DNA from: Pullilachnospira sp963929535
GTDB taxonomy: Bacteria > Bacillota > Clostridia > Lachnospirales > Lachnospiraceae
Direction of reading: 5' to 3'
DNA length: 29,409 nucleotides
NCBI GenBank assembly: GCA_963929535.1
Contig: CAWVIZ010000006.1
Coordinates: 1-29,409 of the forward strand
A model generated the notes under the pieces. The model was not told the DNA's origin. It was given only the letters and a program-made list of their open reading frames with translations, and made no database searches. The translations under genes were made by a program, and so were the position numbers. This document shows positions 1 to 8,960 of the stretch, one piece after another (the first letter of the stretch is position 1; the number at the start of each line of letters is the position of its first letter).

Positions 1-69
1 ACACTAGATCGCGTGTTAAGGCTTTTGGGGAAATACGTCCGCTGCCGCTGGAATTTCTTTCCCGGACAG

Positions 70-103
70 CCCTCCGGCCGTAAGCTGTGTGCCGGCGGCA
101 CAC
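70..103. repeat. GC-rich palindromic element, copy A
   Basis: The segment has a 12-nt block CCCTCCGGCCGT (70-81), a 9-nt spacer and a hairpin GTGTGCC-GGC-GGCACAC (87-103, 7-bp arms, 3-nt loop). The 12-nt block followed by GCCGGCG recurs inverted at 17959-17984 with a 7-nt spacer. The 18-nt word at 84-101 recurs exactly at 22449-22466. All three copies are outside genes. The function is unknown. Confidence 0.55.
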
Positions 104-206
104 GATTGGCCTTCGCCGAAACGGAGTGCAGACCGCCTGCTGCTGCGGCGTGATCCCCAGGCCTGCGGGCGCCGGGCTGGAGAAAGCGGTCCGTGCGCAT
201 ACGGCT

Positions 207-238
207 GTGACAGTAAAGCCGGAAGGCCGAACTGTTAC
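207..238 (-). repeat. 32-nt dispersed palindrome, copy 1
   Basis: On the + strand the arms are GTGACAGT (207-214) and ACTGTTAC (231-238), pairing over 8 positions with one G-T wobble, with a 16-nt centre that pairs further (GCC-GGAA-GGC). Its reverse complement matches 19147-19178 at 27 of 32 positions by my hand alignment, including the first 10 nt and the central TTCCGG. Both copies are intergenic and exactly 32 nt long. Confidence 0.6.
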
Positions 239-248
239 GGAAAAATGC

Positions 249-277
249 TTGAAACCGGGAGAAGGGATTGTTATAAT
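249..277 (+). promoter_or_regulatory. Predicted sigma-A promoter of the miaB operon
   Basis: A -35 box TTGAAA (249-254, 5 of 6 to consensus) and a perfect -10 box TATAAT (272-277) are separated by exactly 17 nt. Transcription would begin near 284, giving an untranslated leader of about 94 nt before miaB. No other promoter of this quality is visible until after 11834, so it may drive all seven genes of region 1. Confidence 0.75.
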
Positions 278-377
278 GCACTATGGAATAGGCATAGATG
301 CGCCTGCTGCTGCGGCAGCAAAGCCGGGAGGACAAAGCTTTTACAGGCAGCCGGCCGCGCAGATACGGAGGAAGCAA

Positions 378-1814
378 ATGGAAACATTGATGAATATACA
401 GGAGCCCCCTGCGGGACTGGGAGAGTCAGAGCGCCAGTATTTTTACATGGAACTGGCCAGGAAAAAACTTCAGGAGAAATCCCGGATCCTGGGAAGAGAG
501 CTGACCTTTCACGTAACCACCTTCGGCTGTCAGATGAACGCCAGGGATTCGGAGAAGCTGGAGGGGGTTCTGGAAACCATCGGTTACCGGAAAACAGACC
601 GGGAGGAGGACGCGGATTTTGTCATCTACAATACCTGCACGGTGAGGGAAAACGCCAATCAGCGGGTATATGGACGGCTGGGTTATCTGGGAAGGCAGAA
701 GAAAAAACATCCGGATATGATGATCGCTCTCTGCGGCTGTATGATGCAGGAGCCTCATGTGGTGGAGAAGCTGAAGAAAAGCTACCGTTTTGTGAATCTG
801 ATCTTCGGCACCCATAACATCTTCAAATTCGGAGAGCTTTTGTGCCGGGCCATGGATTCGGACCGGATGATCATTGACATCTGGAAGGATACGGACAAGA
901 TTGTGGAAAATCTTCCGGTGGACCGGAAATATTCCTTTAAATCCGGAGTGAATATCATGTTCGGCTGCAACAATTTCTGCAGCTACTGTATCGTCCCATA
1001 TGTGAGGGGGCGGGAGCGGAGCCGGAATCCCCGGGATATCCTGGAGGAGTGCCGGGCTCTTGCCGCCGACGGGGTATCTGAGGTAATGCTTCTGGGACAG
1101 AACGTGAATTCCTATGGAAAGAACCTTCAGGAGCCTGTTACTTTTGCCCGGCTGCTGGAGGAGATTGAGCAGGTGGAGGGAATCCGGAGGATCCGGTTTA
1201 TGACCTCTCATCCCAAGGATCTCTCCGATGAGCTGATCCGTGTGATGGCAAAAAGCGGGAAGATCTGCAGCCATCTCCATCTGCCCCTTCAGTCGGGAAG
1301 CAGCCGGATCTTAAAGGCTATGAACCGGAGATATACCAAAGAGCAGTATCTGGAGCTGGTGGACAGGATCCGGGCGGCAGTGCCGGATATTTCCCTGACC
1401 ACAGATATTATCGTGGGATTTCCCGGGGAAACGGAGGAGGATTTTCAGGAGACCCTGGAGGTGGTGAGAAAGGTGCGGTATGACAGCGCGTTTACCTTTA
1501 TCTACTCCAAACGCTCCGGGACCCCTGCGGCGGTGATGGAGGATCAGGTGCCGGAGGATGTGGTGAAGGACCGGTTCGACCGGCTTTTGAAGGAAGTGCA
1601 GGAGATTTCCAGAGAGATGTCCTCCCGGTTTGCCGGGACTGTCCAGGAGGTGCTGGTGGAGGAGGTCAATGGCCAGGACCCCCATCTGGTGACAGGACGG
1701 ATGAGCAATAATCTGCTGGTGCATTTTCCGGGGGATGCTTCCCTGGTGGGAGAGTACCTGCAGGTGCGGCTGGATGAGTGCAAAGGATTTTATTATATGG
1801 GAACGCCCGTATAG
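378..1814 (+). CDS. miaB: tRNA-2-methylthio-N6-dimethylallyladenosine synthase MiaB
   Basis: Radical-SAM methylthiotransferase that converts i6A37 to ms2i6A37 in tRNAs reading UNN codons. The N-terminal methylthiotransferase domain carries the three expected cluster ligands: C51 (in FGCQMN), C87 (in YNTCTVREN) and C121 (in LCGCM). The radical-SAM CxxxCxxC motif is C197, C201, C204 (GCNNFCSYC). A TRAM-like domain occupies the last 65 or so residues. ATG 378 is chosen because CGGAGGAAG (366-374) lies just upstream and the promoter lies at 249-277; the open frame reaches back to 87 but the extra stretch looks non-coding. At 478 aa it is family length. mutS follows after 18 nt, and MiaA, which supplies the i6A substrate, is three genes downstream. 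Confidence 0.95.
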   Translation: METLMNIQEPPAGLGESERQYFYMELARKKLQEKSRILGRELTFHVTTFGCQMNARDSEKLEGVLETIGYRKTDREEDADFVIYNTCTVRENANQRVYGRLGYLGRQKKKHPDMMIALCGCMMQEPHVVEKLKKSYRFVNLIFGTHNIFKFGELLCRAMDSDRMIIDIWKDTDKIVENLPVDRKYSFKSGVNIMFGCNNFCSYCIVPYVRGRERSRNPRDILEECRALAADGVSEVMLLGQNVNSYGKNLQEPVTFARLLEEIEQVEGIRRIRFMTSHPKDLSDELIRVMAKSGKICSHLHLPLQSGSSRILKAMNRRYTKEQYLELVDRIRAAVPDISLTTDIIVGFPGETEEDFQETLEVVRKVRYDSAFTFIYSKRSGTPAAVMEDQVPEDVVKDRFDRLLKEVQEISREMSSRFAGTVQEVLVEEVNGQDPHLVTGRMSNNLLVHFPGDASLVGEYLQVRLDECKGFYYMGTPV

Positions 1815-1832
1815 AGAGGAAGGAACTGGATT

Positions 1833-4484
1833 TTGGCTAATTTATCACCAATGATGCAGCATTATGTAGCGACAAAAGAGGAATATAAGGACTGTATCCT
1901 GTTCTACCGGCTGGGAGATTTTTATGAAATGTTCTTTGAGGACGCGGTAACCGTGTCCCGGGAGCTGGAACTGACCCTGACCGGAAAGGAATGCGGTCTT
2001 GAGGAGCGGGCTCCCATGTGCGGCGTTCCGTATCATGCGGCGGAGACGTATGTGAGCCGGCTGATCGAGAAGGGGTATAAGGTGGCCATCTGCGAGCAGG
2101 TGGAAGACCCCAGGACGGCCAAGGGGATGGTAAAGCGGGAGGTGACCCGGGTGGTGACCCCCGGCACGAATCTGAATACCCAGGGACTGGATGAGGGAAA
2201 GAACAATTATCTGATGTCCATCGTCTGCCTGGCGGACCGGTACGGCATCGCGGCGGCGGATGTGACCACGGGAGACTGCTTTCTCACGGAGGTGGATAAG
2301 GAGCGGAAGCTTCTGGACGAGATCAACAAGTTTTCCCCGGCGGAGATCATCTGCAACAACGCGCTTCTGGTCAGCGGCATTGATCTGGAGGATCTGAAGG
2401 GGCGGATGCATATCGCCGTATCCGCGCTGGATTCCTGGTATTTTGATGACGATCTGTGCCACCGGACGCTGAAAGAGCATTTCCGTGTGGCCACGGTGGA
2501 AGGGCTTGGGATCGGAGACTACGGCTGCGGGGTGATTGCTGCGGGAGCCCTGTTCCAGTATCTTCTGGAAACACAGAAAAATTCTCTGGAGCATATGACA
2601 AGGATCGTCCCCTACGCGGCGGAAAAATACATGCTGATCGACAGCTCCAGCCGGAGAAATCTGGAACTGGTGGAAACTCTGCGGGAGAAGCAGAAACGAG
2701 GTTCCCTGCTCTGGGTGCTGGATAAGACCAGGACCGCCATGGGGGCCAGACTTCTCAGAAGCTATGTGGAGCAGCCGCTGATCGACGCGGAGGAGATCAA
2801 TGAGCGGCTGGACGGTATCACGGAACTGAATCTCCAGGCCATGCTGAGGGAGGAGATCCGGGAGTACTTAAACCCGGTGTACGATCTGGAACGGCTGGTG
2901 GGAAGGATCAGCTACAAATCGGCTTCGCCCAGGGATATGATCTCCTTCCGGACGTCCCTGTCCATGCTGCCTCATATCAAGAATCTCCTGAAGGAATTTA
3001 CCAGTCCTCTGCTGAGAAAGATCGATGAGGATCTGGATCCCCTGGAGGATCTGTGCCAGCTGGTGGAGGACTCCATCGCCGAGGACCCGCCGCTTACCGT
3101 GCGGGAGGGCGGGATCATCCGGGACGGATACAATGAGATGGTGGACAATTACCGCCATTCCAAGACGGAAGGCAAGACCTGGCTGGCACAGCTGGAGGCC
3201 GAGGAACGGGAGAAGACCGGGATCCGGAATCTGAAGGTGAAGTACAACAAGGTGTTCGGCTACTACCTGGAGGTGACCAACAGCTTTAAGGATCTGGTAC
3301 CGGAATATTACACCCGAAAGCAGACCCTGGCAAATGCGGAACGGTATATCACCCCCCGTCTGAAGGAACTGGAAGATCTGATCCTGGGGGCGGAGGACAA
3401 GCTGTACGCCCTGGAATACGATCTGTTCTGCCAGATCCGGGATCAGGTGGCGAAAGAGATCCCCAGGATCCAGAAAACCGCCAAAGCGGTGGCAAAGCTG
3501 GATGTATTCGCATCGCTGTCTCTGGTTGCCCAGAGGAACAATTACGTCCGGCCCACAGTGAACCAGAAGGGCGTCATCGATATCAAGAACGGCCGGCATC
3601 CGGTGGTGGAGAAGATGATCCCCAACGATATGTTCATCGCCAACGATACCTATCTGGACAATGGAAGCCGCCGGGTGTCCATCATCACAGGCCCCAATAT
3701 GGCAGGAAAATCCACCTATATGCGGCAGACGGCTCTGATCGTGCTGATGGCCCAGATCGGCTCCTTCGTCCCTGCGGAAAAAGCAAAGATCGGGGTGGTG
3801 GACCGGATCTTTACCCGGGTGGGAGCCTCCGATGACCTGGCCAGCGGCCAGTCCACTTTCATGGTGGAGATGACGGAGGTGGCCAATATCCTTAGGAACG
3901 CCACTTCCAAAAGCCTGCTGATCCTGGATGAGATCGGAAGGGGGACCAGTACCTTTGACGGACTTTCCATAGCCTGGGCGGTGATCGAGCACATCTCCAA
4001 TACCAAGCTTCTGGGAGCCAAGACGCTGTTTGCCACCCATTACCATGAGCTGACAGAGCTGGAGGGTAAGATCCCCGGAGTGAACAACTACTGCATTGCC
4101 GTAAAGGAAAAGGGAGACGATATTGTATTTCTGAGGAAGATCATCAAGGGCGGCGCGGACAAGAGCTACGGCATTCAGGTGGCCAAGCTGGCGGGAGTGC
4201 CGGAGACGGTGATCCAGCGGGCCAAGGAGCTGGTGGAGGAGCTGAGCGACGCGGATATTACCGCAGCCGTAAAGGATCTGACCCAGGGAGCCAAAAAGTC
4301 CAGACCAAAGGCTGTCCGGTACGATGAAGTGGATCTGGAGCAGATGTCTCTGTTTGACACCGTGCAGGACAAGGATATCCTGGAGGAGCTGCAGAATATT
4401 GATATCACCAATCTGACGCCCATGGATGCCCTGAATACTCTGTACAGGCTGCAGAACAAGCTGAAAAACCGCTGGCAGGGATAA
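1833..4484 (+). CDS. mutS: DNA mismatch repair protein MutS
   Basis: Mismatch-recognition ATPase that starts methyl-independent mismatch repair with MutL. The mismatch-reading Phe-x-Glu motif is F30-Y31-E32 (RLGDFYEMFF). The connector, lever and clamp domains fill the middle. The C-terminal ABC-type ATPase has Walker A GPNMAGKST from about residue 620 and Walker B LLILDEIGRGTSTFDG from about residue 695. A QMSLFD motif near residue 840 resembles the beta-clamp-binding motif of MutS. The start is TTG at 1833, preceded by GAGAGGAAGG about 10 nt upstream, and MANLSPMM is the usual family N-terminus. 883 aa is normal for MutS1. mutL follows after 18 nt, so the two are almost certainly co-transcribed. 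Confidence 0.97.
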   Translation: MANLSPMMQHYVATKEEYKDCILFYRLGDFYEMFFEDAVTVSRELELTLTGKECGLEERAPMCGVPYHAAETYVSRLIEKGYKVAICEQVEDPRTAKGMVKREVTRVVTPGTNLNTQGLDEGKNNYLMSIVCLADRYGIAAADVTTGDCFLTEVDKERKLLDEINKFSPAEIICNNALLVSGIDLEDLKGRMHIAVSALDSWYFDDDLCHRTLKEHFRVATVEGLGIGDYGCGVIAAGALFQYLLETQKNSLEHMTRIVPYAAEKYMLIDSSSRRNLELVETLREKQKRGSLLWVLDKTRTAMGARLLRSYVEQPLIDAEEINERLDGITELNLQAMLREEIREYLNPVYDLERLVGRISYKSASPRDMISFRTSLSMLPHIKNLLKEFTSPLLRKIDEDLDPLEDLCQLVEDSIAEDPPLTVREGGIIRDGYNEMVDNYRHSKTEGKTWLAQLEAEEREKTGIRNLKVKYNKVFGYYLEVTNSFKDLVPEYYTRKQTLANAERYITPRLKELEDLILGAEDKLYALEYDLFCQIRDQVAKEIPRIQKTAKAVAKLDVFASLSLVAQRNNYVRPTVNQKGVIDIKNGRHPVVEKMIPNDMFIANDTYLDNGSRRVSIITGPNMAGKSTYMRQTALIVLMAQIGSFVPAEKAKIGVVDRIFTRVGASDDLASGQSTFMVEMTEVANILRNATSKSLLILDEIGRGTSTFDGLSIAWAVIEHISNTKLLGAKTLFATHYHELTELEGKIPGVNNYCIAVKEKGDDIVFLRKIIKGGADKSYGIQVAKLAGVPETVIQRAKELVEELSDADITAAVKDLTQGAKKSRPKAVRYDEVDLEQMSLFDTVQDKDILEELQNIDITNLTPMDALNTLYRLQNKLKNRWQG

Positions 4485-4502
4485 CACAGCAGGGAGGTAC
4501 AC

Positions 4503-6659
4503 ATGAGAAATACGATTACGGTACTGGATCAGAATACCATTGACAAGATCGCCGCCGGGGAAGTGGTGGAACGCCCGGCCTCCGTGGTAAAGGAGCTGGT
4601 GGAAAATGCCATTGACGCAGGGGCAAGCGCCGTCACCGTGGAGATCAAAGGCGGAGGGATCACCTTTATCCGCATTACGGACAATGGATCGGGAATCGGG
4701 AAGGACCAGGTTCCGCTGGCTTTTCTCCGCCATGCCACCAGCAAGATCCGTCAGGTGGAGGATCTCCAGTCCATTTCGTCACTGGGCTTTCGCGGCGAGG
4801 CGCTTTCCAGTATCGCGGCGGTTTCCCAGGTGGAGCTGATCACCAAGACCCACGAAGAGCTGATGGGAGTCCGGTACATCATCGAGGGAGGCGCCGAGAA
4901 AAGCCTGGAGGAGGTGGGAGCGCCCGATGGGACCACCTTTCTGGTGAGAAATCTGTTTTACAATACCCCGGCCAGAGCGAAATTTCTCAAAACCCCTGTG
5001 ACGGAGGCAGGCTATATCAGCAATTATATCGAACAGCTCGCCCTGTCCCATCCTTACATATCTTTTAAGTATATCCAGGACAACAGGACCAGGCTTCACA
5101 CTTCCGGAAACGATAATCTGAAGGAAGTGATCTACCAGGTTTACGGCCGGGACGTCACCAAGGAGCTGCTGGAAATCCACTGCCAGTCCCCGGAGGGGGA
5201 TCTGGAGATCACCGGGTTTATCGGCAGGCCCACGGTATCCAGGGGCAACCGGAATTTTGAAAATTATTACGTGAACGGCCGGTATGTGAAAAGCAGGATC
5301 CTGATGAAAGCCATTGAGGATGCTTATCACACCTTTATGATGCAGCACAAATATCCGTTTACCGCGCTCTGCCTGCAGGTAACGGGAGATCAGGTGGATA
5401 TCAATGTCCATCCCACCAAGATGGAGGTGCGGTTCTCCCGGCAGGAGTATGTATACCGGCAGGTGTATCAGGCCATCGTGGATACCCTGCGCCGGCCGGA
5501 ACTGATCCCGGAGGTTACCCTGGGAAAACAGGAACGGAAAGCGGAGAACACCAGGCCGCCGGCAAAGGAACGGGCCCCGGAGCCGTTTGAAGCAAAGCGC
5601 CGCCAGATGGAACAGCAGGAGCGGCAAAACAGGGAGGCTGCGGATCCCGGGAGGGCGGAAACCGGGCAGAGGAACGGCGTCCGGATGGCCAGAGAGACGG
5701 GAATCTACCGGGTGCCCGGGGAAGAGGCAAGAGCCGCTGACGGTGAAAAACAGGGAAGCGCTGTCCGGGAAAAGGGGGCAAACACTGTCGATGAAAGTCA
5801 GAAAACCGCTGTCCGGGAAAACCAGATAAATGACGCCGGAGAAAAGAAGATAGGCGGGGCCGATGCGGGGACTCTCCAGGACGGGAGGCGCGGTTTTCCG
5901 GAGAGCGGACGTCCCCAGGGCCAGGAAAGCGATTCTGATCGGACAAAGGCGGCAGTGGCGCCTGTGAAAGCGGAACCGCCTGCAGTGACAGAGAGCCGGG
6001 GGGCCAAGCCTTCCCCGGACATCGGGGAGACGGGAGAGCAGATGGAGCTGTTTGACGGCAGACTTCTCTCTGTCCGGGCCAGGAGCCGGCACCGGATCAT
6101 CGGCCAGGTGTTTGACACCTTCTGGCTGGTACAGATGGATGACAAGCTGTACATCATCGATCAGCATGCTGCCCATGAGAAGGTACTTTACGAGCGGATC
6201 GTGGCACAGATCAGAGAACAGAGGGTCACCTCCCAGATGATGAGTCCGCCGCTGATCATTTCGTTGAATCTTCAGGAAGAGGAGATCCTGAAACGTTACA
6301 GGGATGTGTTTGCCTCCCTAGGTTTTGAGATCGAGGCTTTCGGCGGCAGGGAATACAGTATCCGTGCGGTTCCCCAGAACCTGTACGGGCTGACCAGCAG
6401 GGAGATGTTCACGGAAATCCTGGATCATCTGGATGAGAACCCGTCGGACAAAACCCTGGAAGTGCTGTCCGACCGTCTGGCCACCATGGCCTGCAAGGCG
6501 GCGGTAAAGGGAAATACCGCCCTCTCCGCGGCGGAGGCCCAGGCGCTGATCGATGAGCTTCTGGAGCTGGAAAATCCCTACAACTGCCCCCATGGAAGAC
6601 CCACCATTATCTCCATGAGCAGATATGAACTGGAGAAAAAATTCAAACGGATTGTGTAG
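4503..6659 (+). CDS. mutL: DNA mismatch repair protein MutL, endonuclease type
   Basis: GHKL ATPase that couples MutS recognition to strand incision. N-terminal ATPase motifs are present: IAAGEVVERPASVVKELVENAIDAG, ITDNGSGIG and GFRGEALSS. The C-terminal domain has the nuclease metal-binding motif DQHAAHEKVLYE (D553 to E564) and CPHGRP (from C695), as in MutL of bacteria lacking MutH, so it should nick DNA itself. Residues about 340-515 form a long charged linker of low complexity rich in E, K, R and Q. Within it a 15-nt word repeats at 5759-5773 and 5807-5821. At 718 aa it is somewhat long for the family because of this linker. The start ATG 4503 has AGGGAGG upstream. The stop abuts the miaA start codon directly. 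Confidence 0.96.
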   Translation: MRNTITVLDQNTIDKIAAGEVVERPASVVKELVENAIDAGASAVTVEIKGGGITFIRITDNGSGIGKDQVPLAFLRHATSKIRQVEDLQSISSLGFRGEALSSIAAVSQVELITKTHEELMGVRYIIEGGAEKSLEEVGAPDGTTFLVRNLFYNTPARAKFLKTPVTEAGYISNYIEQLALSHPYISFKYIQDNRTRLHTSGNDNLKEVIYQVYGRDVTKELLEIHCQSPEGDLEITGFIGRPTVSRGNRNFENYYVNGRYVKSRILMKAIEDAYHTFMMQHKYPFTALCLQVTGDQVDINVHPTKMEVRFSRQEYVYRQVYQAIVDTLRRPELIPEVTLGKQERKAENTRPPAKERAPEPFEAKRRQMEQQERQNREAADPGRAETGQRNGVRMARETGIYRVPGEEARAADGEKQGSAVREKGANTVDESQKTAVRENQINDAGEKKIGGADAGTLQDGRRGFPESGRPQGQESDSDRTKAAVAPVKAEPPAVTESRGAKPSPDIGETGEQMELFDGRLLSVRARSRHRIIGQVFDTFWLVQMDDKLYIIDQHAAHEKVLYERIVAQIREQRVTSQMMSPPLIISLNLQEEEILKRYRDVFASLGFEIEAFGGREYSIRAVPQNLYGLTSREMFTEILDHLDENPSDKTLEVLSDRLATMACKAAVKGNTALSAAEAQALIDELLELENPYNCPHGRPTIISMSRYELEKKFKRIV

Positions 6660-7616
6660 GTGAAGAGATTGAAAGAACCCCTGATCATATTGACAGGTCC
6701 CACAGCGGTGGGAAAAACCCGGCTGTCCCTGAAGCTGGCCAGGGCAGCGGGATGCGAGATCATTTCTGCGGATTCCATGCAGGTATACCGCCATATGGAT
6801 ATTGGCTCCGCCAAGATCCGTCCGGAGGAGATGCAGGGGATTCCCCATCATCTGGTGGACTGCCTGGAGCCGGAGGAGGAATTCAACGTGGTAAGATTCC
6901 AGCAGATGGCCCGCAGGGCCATGGAAGAAATCAGGAGCAGGGGAAAGATCCCTCTGCTGGTGGGCGGGACCGGTTTTTATATCCAGGCGGTTACCGGAGA
7001 CATTGATTTTGAGGAAAATCCCCAGGATACTTCCTGCCGGAAGCATCTGGAGGAGCTGGCGGCAAAGGAGGGGCCGGAATATCTCCACCGGATGCTGGCC
7101 AGGAAGGATCCGGAATCTGCCAAGGCGATCCATGCCAACAATGTAAAGCGGGTGATCCGTGCCCTGGAATATTACCAGCAGACGGGGAAACCCATCTCCG
7201 CCCATAACAGGGAGCAGCGGGAGAAGGAGTCACCTTATAATCTGGCCTATTTTGTGCTGAATGATGACCGGGAAAGGCTTTATCAGCGGATCGATCAGCG
7301 GGTGGATGAGATGCTGAAGGAAGGACTGGTTCAGGAGGTTCAGAAGCTGAAGGAGATGGGATGCCGGAAGAATATGGTGTCCATGCAGGGGCTGGGATAT
7401 AAAGAGATCCTCAACTATCTGGACGGGACATGGAGCCTTGAGGAGGCGGTCTATGTTTTGAAGAGGGATACCCGTCATTTCGCAAAGCGGCAGATCACCT
7501 GGTTTAAACGGGAACGGCAGGTGGAATGGTTTTATAAGCCGGATTACGGGTATGATGAGGAGGCCATCCTGGAGGATATGCTGGGATCCCTGTGGGAGAA
7601 AGGAATTATTGGTTAA
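6660..7616 (+). CDS. miaA: tRNA dimethylallyltransferase MiaA
   Basis: Adds dimethylallyl from DMAPP to N6 of A37 in tRNA, making the i6A that MiaB then thiomethylates. The P-loop is GPTAVGKT (residues 13-20), followed by the family motif SADSMQVYRHMDIGSAK and a helical tRNA-binding insert. Family length is about 310 aa and this is 318 aa. The start is uncertain. GTG 6660 directly follows the mutL stop but has no ribosome binding site of its own. TTG 6669 has AGGTGAAG just upstream and would give MKEPLIILTGPTAVGKT, the typical N-terminus. Either way translation is coupled to mutL. Confidence 0.95.
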   Translation: MKRLKEPLIILTGPTAVGKTRLSLKLARAAGCEIISADSMQVYRHMDIGSAKIRPEEMQGIPHHLVDCLEPEEEFNVVRFQQMARRAMEEIRSRGKIPLLVGGTGFYIQAVTGDIDFEENPQDTSCRKHLEELAAKEGPEYLHRMLARKDPESAKAIHANNVKRVIRALEYYQQTGKPISAHNREQREKESPYNLAYFVLNDDRERLYQRIDQRVDEMLKEGLVQEVQKLKEMGCRKNMVSMQGLGYKEILNYLDGTWSLEEAVYVLKRDTRHFAKRQITWFKRERQVEWFYKPDYGYDEEAILEDMLGSLWEKGIIG

Positions 7617-7670
7617 AAAGAGAGGGAAGCGGAAAGCTTTTCGTATAGAAAGAAGGATAAGAGAAGAAAG

Positions 7671-8960
7671 ATGGATACAGCAATGACACGCCAGATGTAC
7701 CGGGATATGGGCATCGACGGCAAGGTATATGATTTTAGCACCAGGATCGCGGAGAGTCTGAAGGAACGGTTTGAGGAGATCGACCGGGTGGCGGAGTATA
7801 ATCAGCTGAAGGTGGTTTGCGCCATGCAGCAGTGCCGGGCCAGCGAGGCCTGTCTGTACTCCTCCAGCGGTTATGGATATAATGACATCGGAAGAGATAC
7901 CCTGGAGGACATTTACGCCGCCGCTTTCCATACGGAGGCAGCCCTGGTGCGTCCCCAGATCGCCTGCGGAACCCACGCCCTGGCTCTGGCGCTGGCAGGA
8001 AACTTAAGGCCCGGGGACGAGATGCTTTCACCGGTTGGAAAGCCGTATGATACTTTGGAAGAAGTCATAGGAATCCGGCCGTCGAAAGGATCCCTGGCAG
8101 AATATGGAATCAGCTACCGCCAGGTGGAGCTTCTGGAGGACGGGACCTTTGATTACGCCGGCATCCGCGGCGCCATCCGGGAAAACACCCGCCTGGTGGA
8201 GATCCAGAGATCCAAAGGATATCTGACCCGGCCCACATTTTCCGTGCAGCAGATCGGGGAGCTGATCTCTTTTATCAAGGAGATCAAGCCGGATGTGATC
8301 TGCATGGTGGACAACTGCTACGGAGAATTTGTGGAGACCATCGAGCCTTCCGATGTGGGAGCCGATCTGGTGGTGGGCTCCCTGATCAAGAATCCCGGCG
8401 GAGGTCTGGCACCCATCGGAGGCTATATTGCAGGAAAGAAAGAATACGTGGACAACGCGGCTTACCGTCTCACCGCTCCCGGGCTGGGAAAAGAGGTGGG
8501 AGCAACCCTGGGAGTGAACCAGTCTTTTTACCAGGGATTTTTCCTGGCGCCTACGGTGACGGCAGGTGCGCTGAAGGGGGCCATCTTTGCCGCCAATCTG
8601 TATGAGCAGCTGGGATTTCCGGTATCGCCGGGGGGACAGGAGAGCCGCCATGATATCATCCAGGCGGTGACTCTGGGAAGCCCCGAACGGGTGATCGCCT
8701 TCTGCAAAGGGATCCAGGCCGCAGCGCCCATTGACAGCTATGTGGATCCGGAACCCTGGGCCATGCCGGGTTATGACAGTGATGTGATCATGGCTGCCGG
8801 GGCCTTTGTCCAGGGTTCCTCCATTGAGCTGAGCGCGGACGGCCCCATCAAGCCTCCCTATAATGTGTATTTCCAGGGCGGGCTTACCTGGGAGCATGCC
8901 AAGCTGGGGATCATGATGAGTCTTCAGAAACTGTACGAAAAGGGACTGGTGGAGTTATGA
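7671..8960 (+). CDS. Methionine gamma-lyase-like PLP-dependent protein (aluminium resistance family)
   Basis: A fold-type I PLP enzyme of the Met_gamma_lyase/aluminium-resistance family (PF06838, relatives called YnbB). The substrate is not established for this family. Visible family features are CGTHALALALAGNLRPGDEML, an Asp-containing VDNCYGEF segment that should hold the cofactor, and GSLIKNPGGGLAPIGGYIAG with the likely Schiff-base lysine K240. At 429 aa it is full length. The purine-rich stretch upstream of ATG 7671 (GAAGGATAAGAG) acts as ribosome binding site; ATG 7683 is an alternative. It overlaps the next gene by 4 nt (ATGA). Its position next to miaA is shared with many Firmicutes. 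I infer a role in sulfur amino-acid metabolism only from family naming. Confidence 0.88.
   Translation: MDTAMTRQMYRDMGIDGKVYDFSTRIAESLKERFEEIDRVAEYNQLKVVCAMQQCRASEACLYSSSGYGYNDIGRDTLEDIYAAAFHTEAALVRPQIACGTHALALALAGNLRPGDEMLSPVGKPYDTLEEVIGIRPSKGSLAEYGISYRQVELLEDGTFDYAGIRGAIRENTRLVEIQRSKGYLTRPTFSVQQIGELISFIKEIKPDVICMVDNCYGEFVETIEPSDVGADLVVGSLIKNPGGGLAPIGGYIAGKKEYVDNAAYRLTAPGLGKEVGATLGVNQSFYQGFFLAPTVTAGALKGAIFAANLYEQLGFPVSPGGQESRHDIIQAVTLGSPERVIAFCKGIQAAAPIDSYVDPEPWAMPGYDSDVIMAAGAFVQGSSIELSADGPIKPPYNVYFQGGLTWEHAKLGIMMSLQKLYEKGLVEL

Larger units (their letters stand above)
134..316 (+). repeat. 16-nt direct repeat flanking the miaB promoter (134-149, 301-316)
   Basis: The word CGCCTGCTGCTGCGGC occurs at 134-149 and again at 301-316, 167 nt apart, on either side of the promoter at 249-277. 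The second copy forms a hairpin TGCTGC-TGCG-GCAGCA (305-320) in the predicted leader RNA. It could be a remnant of a local duplication or chance in GC-rich sequence. Confidence 0.35.
1..377. other. Intergenic leader upstream of miaB, no supported gene
   Basis: No convincing coding region is visible. Two short open stretches run in from the left edge on the + strand, ending at 83 (frame 3) and 153 (frame 1). Either could be the tail of an upstream gene, but neither is recognisable. The reading frame that extends miaB upstream to 87 crosses a strong promoter (249-277) and several palindromes, so I read it as non-coding. The stretch holds a GC-rich palindrome (70-103), a 32-nt palindrome (207-238), a 16-nt direct repeat (134-149 and 301-316) and a small leader hairpin (305-320). 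Confidence 0.6.

Noticed and set aside
87..377. An N-terminal extension of miaB of 97 codons
   Set aside because: It crosses a near-consensus promoter and several palindromes, has odd composition, and ATG 378 has a good ribosome binding site and gives the family length.
2868..4733. A 621-codon open frame on the minus strand opposite mutS
   Set aside because: It is an antisense shadow of mutS produced by GC-rich codon use; the translation is rich in His, Gln and Pro and shows no domain.
4779..6176. A 465-codon minus-strand open frame opposite mutL
   Set aside because: It is antisense to conserved mutL motifs, has no ribosome binding site and no recognisable protein.
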